From NCBI GenBank assembly GCA_022793675.1, contig JAAWDH010000007.1:30231-94230 (forward strand): a stretch of 64,000 nucleotides of DNA, given 5' to 3'. Source of the stretch: Oscillospiraceae bacterium. GTDB lineage: Bacteria; Bacillota; Clostridia; Oscillospirales; Ruminococcaceae. This document shows positions 60,819-64,000 of this stretch, one piece after another. Both the position numbers and the translations under genes were made by a program. The notes under the pieces are model-generated. The model did no database searches. It saw nothing but the letters and a program-made list of their open reading frames with translations, and was not told the DNA's origin. Each line of letters starts with the position of its first letter. Position 1 is the first letter of the stretch.

Positions 60819-61767
60819 GCTGCGCCTCCTCAGGGTCGTCGGTATTTTGGCTGTTTTCATGTTCAGAACTGCTTTCACTGCTAACTGGGGACTTCCCGTC
60901 CTCGTCAATAGGCCCGCTGCTCTCCAGATTTTCCGGGTCATCTGTCACCGGACGCGCCACGCCAATCAAGATAAAACGGGCGTCGCTGTATTCATAGCTG
61001 CAAGTAGAAAGGGTGATGATACGGTCTTCGACAGTCGGCGTGACAGTGCTTTTGAAGCGAGAGCGCGAAACGGTGGTATCCAGCCAACGCTGGAACTCAT
61101 CATCCGAGGAAAAAGTCAGCTGCCAAGGGTCAAGGTCCGTCACTGACACATAGCCCGAAAGCACCGATATTTCCAGGTTTTCGGTGGGCGTCACCAGATA
61201 AATCGTCGGATGGGCATCATAATAGGCCTGGTCGCTGTAATTGGTCAAGCAGGAGAACATTGTGTCATTCTGCATGTGATGGCCGTAAATAATGCTGTGA
61301 CGGCTGGAAAAGTCCCTGTTGACACGGTAATCCAAGAAAAGGCAGCCGGAATTGTTCCATTCCCTGGTAAAGAGCCGGCGCAGATAATACTTATTGTCCT
61401 GCCCTTGTACAATCGGGTAATTAACCGTCGTGTCCGGAATCCGGATCCAACCCACAAAATCTTCGTTGATTTCAGTCAGCGCGCCGAAATTGACCACTGG
61501 CCAGGGAGAAGAAGACGGCAGATCGGCAGGGTCAGAAGTTTCATCTGCCGGCGCAGAGGAAGCGGAAGAGGGAGCCGCCGGCGCTGTGGAAGACTCCGGC
61601 AGCATAACGTAACTGTTCAGGTTGTTGTAAGACTGCTCGCCCTTAGCATAGTCGTAAAGCTTGATAGCCAGCTGAACGCCGCTGAAACAGGCTATCGCCG
61701 CCAGCAGGATAATTAGGCCAATGTAAAGCCGCTTTTTCATGACATCATCAAAATTAAAATGGAACAA
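60799..61767 (-). CDS. Class B sortase
   Basis: Membrane transpeptidase that attaches surface proteins to the cell wall. A membrane anchor (about residues 14-36) is followed by a Ser/Pro/Ala-rich linker (about 58-90) and the sortase barrel with FVGWIRIPDTTVNYPIVQ, His163 in IIYGHHM, Cys256 in LSTCSYEY and Arg264. The C-terminal about 50 residues are acidic and disordered. The TTG at 61767 is chosen because GGAGG lies eight bases upstream; the ATG at 61740 has no ribosome site. No sortase substrate with an obvious sorting signal is seen nearby. Confidence 0.9.
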   Translation of the reverse strand: MFHFNFDDVMKKRLYIGLIILLAAIACFSGVQLAIKLYDYAKGEQSYNNLNSYVMLPESSTAPAAPSSASSAPADETSDPADLPSSSPWPVVNFGALTEINEDFVGWIRIPDTTVNYPIVQGQDNKYYLRRLFTREWNNSGCLFLDYRVNRDFSSRHSIIYGHHMQNDTMFSCLTNYSDQAYYDAHPTIYLVTPTENLEISVLSGYVSVTDLDPWQLTFSSDDEFQRWLDTTVSRSRFKSTVTPTVEDRIITLSTCSYEYSDARFILIGVARPVTDDPENLESSGPIDEDGKSPVSSESSSEHENSQNTDDPEEAQHGSDQQ

Positions 61768-61794
61768 GCCAATGCCTCCGTTTCACAGGTAAAG

Positions 61795-61822
61795 CAAAAT
61801 GCACCCCACATCTGTGAGGTGC
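61795..61822 (-). terminator. Terminator after tRNA-Thr
   Basis: GCACCTCAC pairs with GTGGGGTGC on the minus strand (61801-61822, one G-U pair), followed by ATTTTG. Confidence 0.7.
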
Positions 61823-61874
61823 TGCCCAACACAGCCAATCTGCGTTGGTAAAACCCGCTTTGCGGGCCAGAACA

Positions 61875-61946
61875 AGCTGGAGATGGGATTTGAACCCACG
61901 ACCTATTGATTACGAATCAATTGCGCTACCACTGCGCCACTCCAGC
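61875..61946 (-). tRNA. tRNA-Thr (anticodon CGT)
   Basis: All arms fold: acceptor GCTGGAG with CTCCAGC, D arm GCGCAGTGGTAGCGC, anticodon stem ATTGA/TCAAT with loop TTCGTAA giving CGT for codon ACG, and T arm with GGTTCAAATCC. The discriminator is T and no CCA is encoded, as is common in Clostridia. A promoter lies upstream. Confidence 0.96.
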
Positions 61947-61986
61947 CCATTAGGCATCGCAGCTATACTGCTGGATACCGGTATTT

Positions 61987-62015
61987 ATTATATCACAACT
62001 GCCAAGGTTTGTAAA
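61987..62015 (-). promoter_or_regulatory. Promoter of tRNA-Thr
   Basis: TTTACA (62010-62015), a 17-bp spacer and a perfect TATAAT (61987-61992) on the minus strand, about 40 bp before the tRNA. Confidence 0.75.
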
Positions 62016-62077
62016 TGGTTTTTTTCATTTTTCTCGGTCTAAAACAGAAATTTTTCTCTGCAAGCCAAATCGCAGCC

Positions 62078-62908
62078 CTATTTTTTAAATTTCCCGATTT
62101 TCATCGAAGCCTCAACAATCTGCCCGATATATTCGGGATAGCTTTGATTTAAAGCCGTCTGCCCTGCTAAAGCTTCAAAAGAAAGCGCTATAAAGTATTC
62201 CACTGTATCTGTATTGCCGCGGATTGGGCTGTAAGTCAAACCCAGGATTGACAAGCCCTCGCTGTCAAAATGCCGGCAAAGGTCAAACAGGATCTCTTGG
62301 AAGACTGCTGGGTCGTCAATAATGCCTGTTCGCCGGATCTCGGCAGATTCCACCTCAAAAAGTGGCTTAATCAGCGCGACAACCCGCCCCTGCGGCGCGA
62401 GAATTTCCCGGCAGAGGGGAAGGGCCTTCTTCAGCGAAAGATAGGAAAGGTCGAGGGTAATCAGGCTGGGCTTAGGGTCCAGCGATTTAAGCAGCGGGTC
62501 GGAAAGGTTGGTGCGTTCCATATTGACTACCTGCGGGCAGCTTTGCAGCTTCCCGGCAATCTGGCCAAAACCAACATCCACCGCATACACCCGCGCCGCA
62601 CCGTGCACCACCAGGCAGTCTGTAAAGCCGCCTGTAGAAGCGCCGCAGTCCAGCGCGGTTATCCCTGAAACATCCAGCTGAAAATCCTTTAAGGCCCCTT
62701 CCAGCTTCAATCCGCCCTTGCTGACGTATTTCTTCTTATAATATTCTTTGACACGGATTTCACTGTCAGGCTTCACCTTTTCACTGACGCTGGTCACCGG
62801 AACGTTGTCGACAAGGATTTTGCGCTCCATCGCCCAAATACGGGCTTCTTTTTCCTCCTCAAACCAGCCCTCAGCGAGCAGCCGGCTCAGAAGCGTTACT
62901 TTTTTCAT
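62078..62908 (-). CDS. tlyA: TlyA family rRNA methyltransferase
   Basis: A 276-residue protein with an N-terminal S4 RNA-binding domain (about residues 1-62) and a FtsJ-like SAM methyltransferase domain: LDCGASTGGFTDCLV is the SAM site and VALIKPLFEV the catalytic region with Lys. TlyA proteins 2'-O-methylate ribose in rRNA (established in mycobacteria); the exact target here is inferred. The ATG at 62908 lies eight bases after GGAGTG. It stands between tRNA-Thr and an orphan gene. Confidence 0.92.
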   Translation of the reverse strand: MKKVTLLSRLLAEGWFEEEKEARIWAMERKILVDNVPVTSVSEKVKPDSEIRVKEYYKKKYVSKGGLKLEGALKDFQLDVSGITALDCGASTGGFTDCLVVHGAARVYAVDVGFGQIAGKLQSCPQVVNMERTNLSDPLLKSLDPKPSLITLDLSYLSLKKALPLCREILAPQGRVVALIKPLFEVESAEIRRTGIIDDPAVFQEILFDLCRHFDSEGLSILGLTYSPIRGNTDTVEYFIALSFEALAGQTALNQSYPEYIGQIVEASMKIGKFKK

Positions 62909-62961
62909 ATTCCCACACTCCAAACGCAGTACAAATTTGGTTGAAAATATATTTCAAACTG

Positions 62962-62993
62962 ATTGATTATCTATTTTACCTGTGATAATCAAT
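62962..62993. other. AT-rich inverted repeat upstream of tlyA
   Basis: ATTGATTATC (62962-62971) and GATAATCAAT (62984-62993), a perfect 10-bp inverted repeat 54 bp before tlyA. No T run follows on the minus strand, so an operator is as likely as a terminator of the orphan gene upstream. Confidence 0.35.
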
Positions 62994-63010
62994 TTTAAGA
63001 AATTATTATC

Positions 63011-63580
63011 TCAGCGTTTTTCTTCTCGCTTGTCAAACAGGGTTGCGGAATCTTCAGGATAAGTATACAAGATTTCCAGCGGAAACCCGATGCAGTCCAG
63101 CAGTCCCTCAAAAAATGTCTCACGTTTTTTTCTGGCTGCATCAGAATCGGCACAGACAATTTCTCCATTTTCTTTATAATACCAGTAATATTTAACCAGC
63201 ACAAAATAATATAATATATCTTTTCTTTCAGGAAATTCATAAATTTCTTCCGCTGAATTCTGTTCAAAATAATAATGTCGATTCGGCAGCAGTTCAAAAT
63301 ACCAAAGCCGCCCCTGCTCATTACTTAACCGCCCCTCTTTTGAACATGAAAGTCCCACACCCCATTCATACCACTGCTCAGCATTATAAAACAGAAGATG
63401 GCTGCGTCCAATATATTTTGTTAGACCAGCTCCGCGCACCTTAGTCTTTTTTATATATTTATCCAGTCGTTCAATAATACCCTGCAAATCCTGCGGCCTG
63501 CAGATAATCCCATATTCATTTGCTTCAGCGTATACATTTCTTTCATCTTCTCCAGGCCCTATTCGCAATTTCCAAAACAT
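63011..63580 (-). CDS. AT-rich orphan protein
   Basis: A 189-residue protein rich in Tyr, Glu and Lys (for example EWGVGLSCSKEGRLSNEQGR and YYFVLVKYYWYYKENGEI). I recognise no family, signal peptide or membrane span. Its DNA is clearly more AT-rich than most of the window, which suggests later acquisition. The ATG at 63580 follows GGAGG. It could be an immunity-type or phage-derived protein, but nothing in the sequence shows this. Confidence 0.7.
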   Translation of the reverse strand: MFWKLRIGPGEDERNVYAEANEYGIICRPQDLQGIIERLDKYIKKTKVRGAGLTKYIGRSHLLFYNAEQWYEWGVGLSCSKEGRLSNEQGRLWYFELLPNRHYYFEQNSAEEIYEFPERKDILYYFVLVKYYWYYKENGEIVCADSDAARKKRETFFEGLLDCIGFPLEILYTYPEDSATLFDKREEKR

Positions 63581-63792
63581 AACACGCCTCCACAAAAAAT
63601 CGACAGCTGCCCACCTGTACTATAAAGAAACACAAGCACCATTTTCTCACAAATGTCCAGAAAGGCAATTAAAGCATTCGCTCTTTTCCAGCAGGAAATC
63701 GGCCCGCGCCGCCCTCGCCAGAGGGAAGCGCGAATACAGTTTACAGGAAAACGCCTTTAGTGCCAGGCGGAGCATTCTGCCCGCAGCTCAGC

Positions 63793-63831
63793 AAAAAACA
63801 AGCTCGCATCTGCCTTGCGGGCAAATGCGAG
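63793..63831 (-). terminator. Terminator after tRNA-Asn
   Basis: On the minus strand CTCGCAT..GCC pairs with GGC..ATGCGAG (stem within 63803-63831, one mismatch), followed by CTTGTTTTTT. The stretch 63581-63792 between it and the orphan gene shows nothing I can name. Confidence 0.75.
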
Positions 63832-63860
63832 TCATCGGTGCAGGCCTGCGGCCTGCAAAG

Positions 63861-63933
63861 CTCCCCCAGTTGGACTCGAACCAACGACATTTCGGTTAAC
63901 AGCCGAACGCTCTACCGACTGAGCTATGGAGGA
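63861..63933 (-). tRNA. tRNA-Asn (anticodon GTT)
   Basis: Acceptor TCCTCCA with TGGGGGA (one G-U pair), D arm GCTCAGTCGGTAGAGC, anticodon stem TTCGG/CCGAA with loop CTGTTAA giving GTT for codon AAC, T arm with GGTTCGAGTCC, discriminator G. No CCA encoded. Upstream the hairpin at 63940-63968 (12-bp stem GAAAGAGACCTT) may belong to a preceding gene outside the window. Confidence 0.96.
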
Positions 63934-64000
63934 ATGTAGGAAAGAGACCTTAAAAGAAGGTCTCTTTCATTGTGCCGGCACCGCTCTATCTTCCCAGGCC

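Overview
The window looks like a chromosomal segment of an endospore-forming, low-oxygen Gram-positive bacterium of the Clostridia, most likely in or near the Oscillospiraceae/Ruminococcaceae. The grounds are a three-gene spore germinant-receptor operon, a SpoIID-like protein, an HrcA/CIRCE-controlled hrcA-grpE-dnaK-dnaJ operon, FabK as the enoyl reductase, a paired glgC/glgD glycogen locus, and rather GC-rich coding sequence with typical Firmicutes ribosome binding sites. The lineage is inference; no rRNA is present. There is no IS element, prophage or CRISPR array.

Layout. 1-1.6 kb: a decayed AraC regulator beside a GH29 alpha-L-fucosidase. 1.6-12.2 kb: type II fatty acid synthesis, with fabD on the minus strand facing away from fabH-fabK-fabG-fabF-accB-fabZ-accC-accD-(unknown gene)-accA-acpP; an AT-rich gene of unknown function sits between the two carboxyltransferase subunits. 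12.2-17.1 kb: a GH3 lipoprotein, a DUF4253 protein, an AraC regulator, a lipid kinase and a lipoprotein. 17.2-20.2 kb (minus): DUF1624 membrane protein-MerR-DUF3737 behind a MerR-type promoter, then deoD. 20.5-23.7 kb: a small membrane protein, marR plus a flavin reductase, and an ECF sigma factor with a DUF4179 partner. 24-29 kb: gerA-gerB-gerC diverging from DUF421-DUF4363. 28.9-33.9 kb: the heat-shock operon. 34.2-42.9 kb: a long minus-strand run (GNAT, DUF1385, prmC, recA, recX, rimO, pgsA, cysE, pfkB-like kinase, GNAT). 43-48.6 kb (minus): histidine kinase, response regulator, lipoprotein, CHAP-like hydrolase, citrate synthase. 48.9-59 kb (plus): spoIID-like gene, then glgB-glgC-glgD-glgA and glgP for glycogen synthesis and breakdown. 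59-64 kb: NADAR protein, nitroreductase, class B sortase, tRNA-Thr, tlyA, an AT-rich orphan and tRNA-Asn.

The most interesting structure lies outside the ordinary genes. About eight copies of a roughly 100-bp intergenic hairpin element are spread through the window, with compensatory changes in the hairpin stem; two of them lie in the fatty-acid operon. Other points are the foreign-looking gene between accD and accA, a MerR-type promoter with a 19-bp spacer, a perfect 22-bp palindrome over the marR promoter combined with an apparent frameshift at marR codon 2, a citrate synthase gene with no canonical start codon, and two facing forespore-type promoters between gerA and the DUF421 gene.
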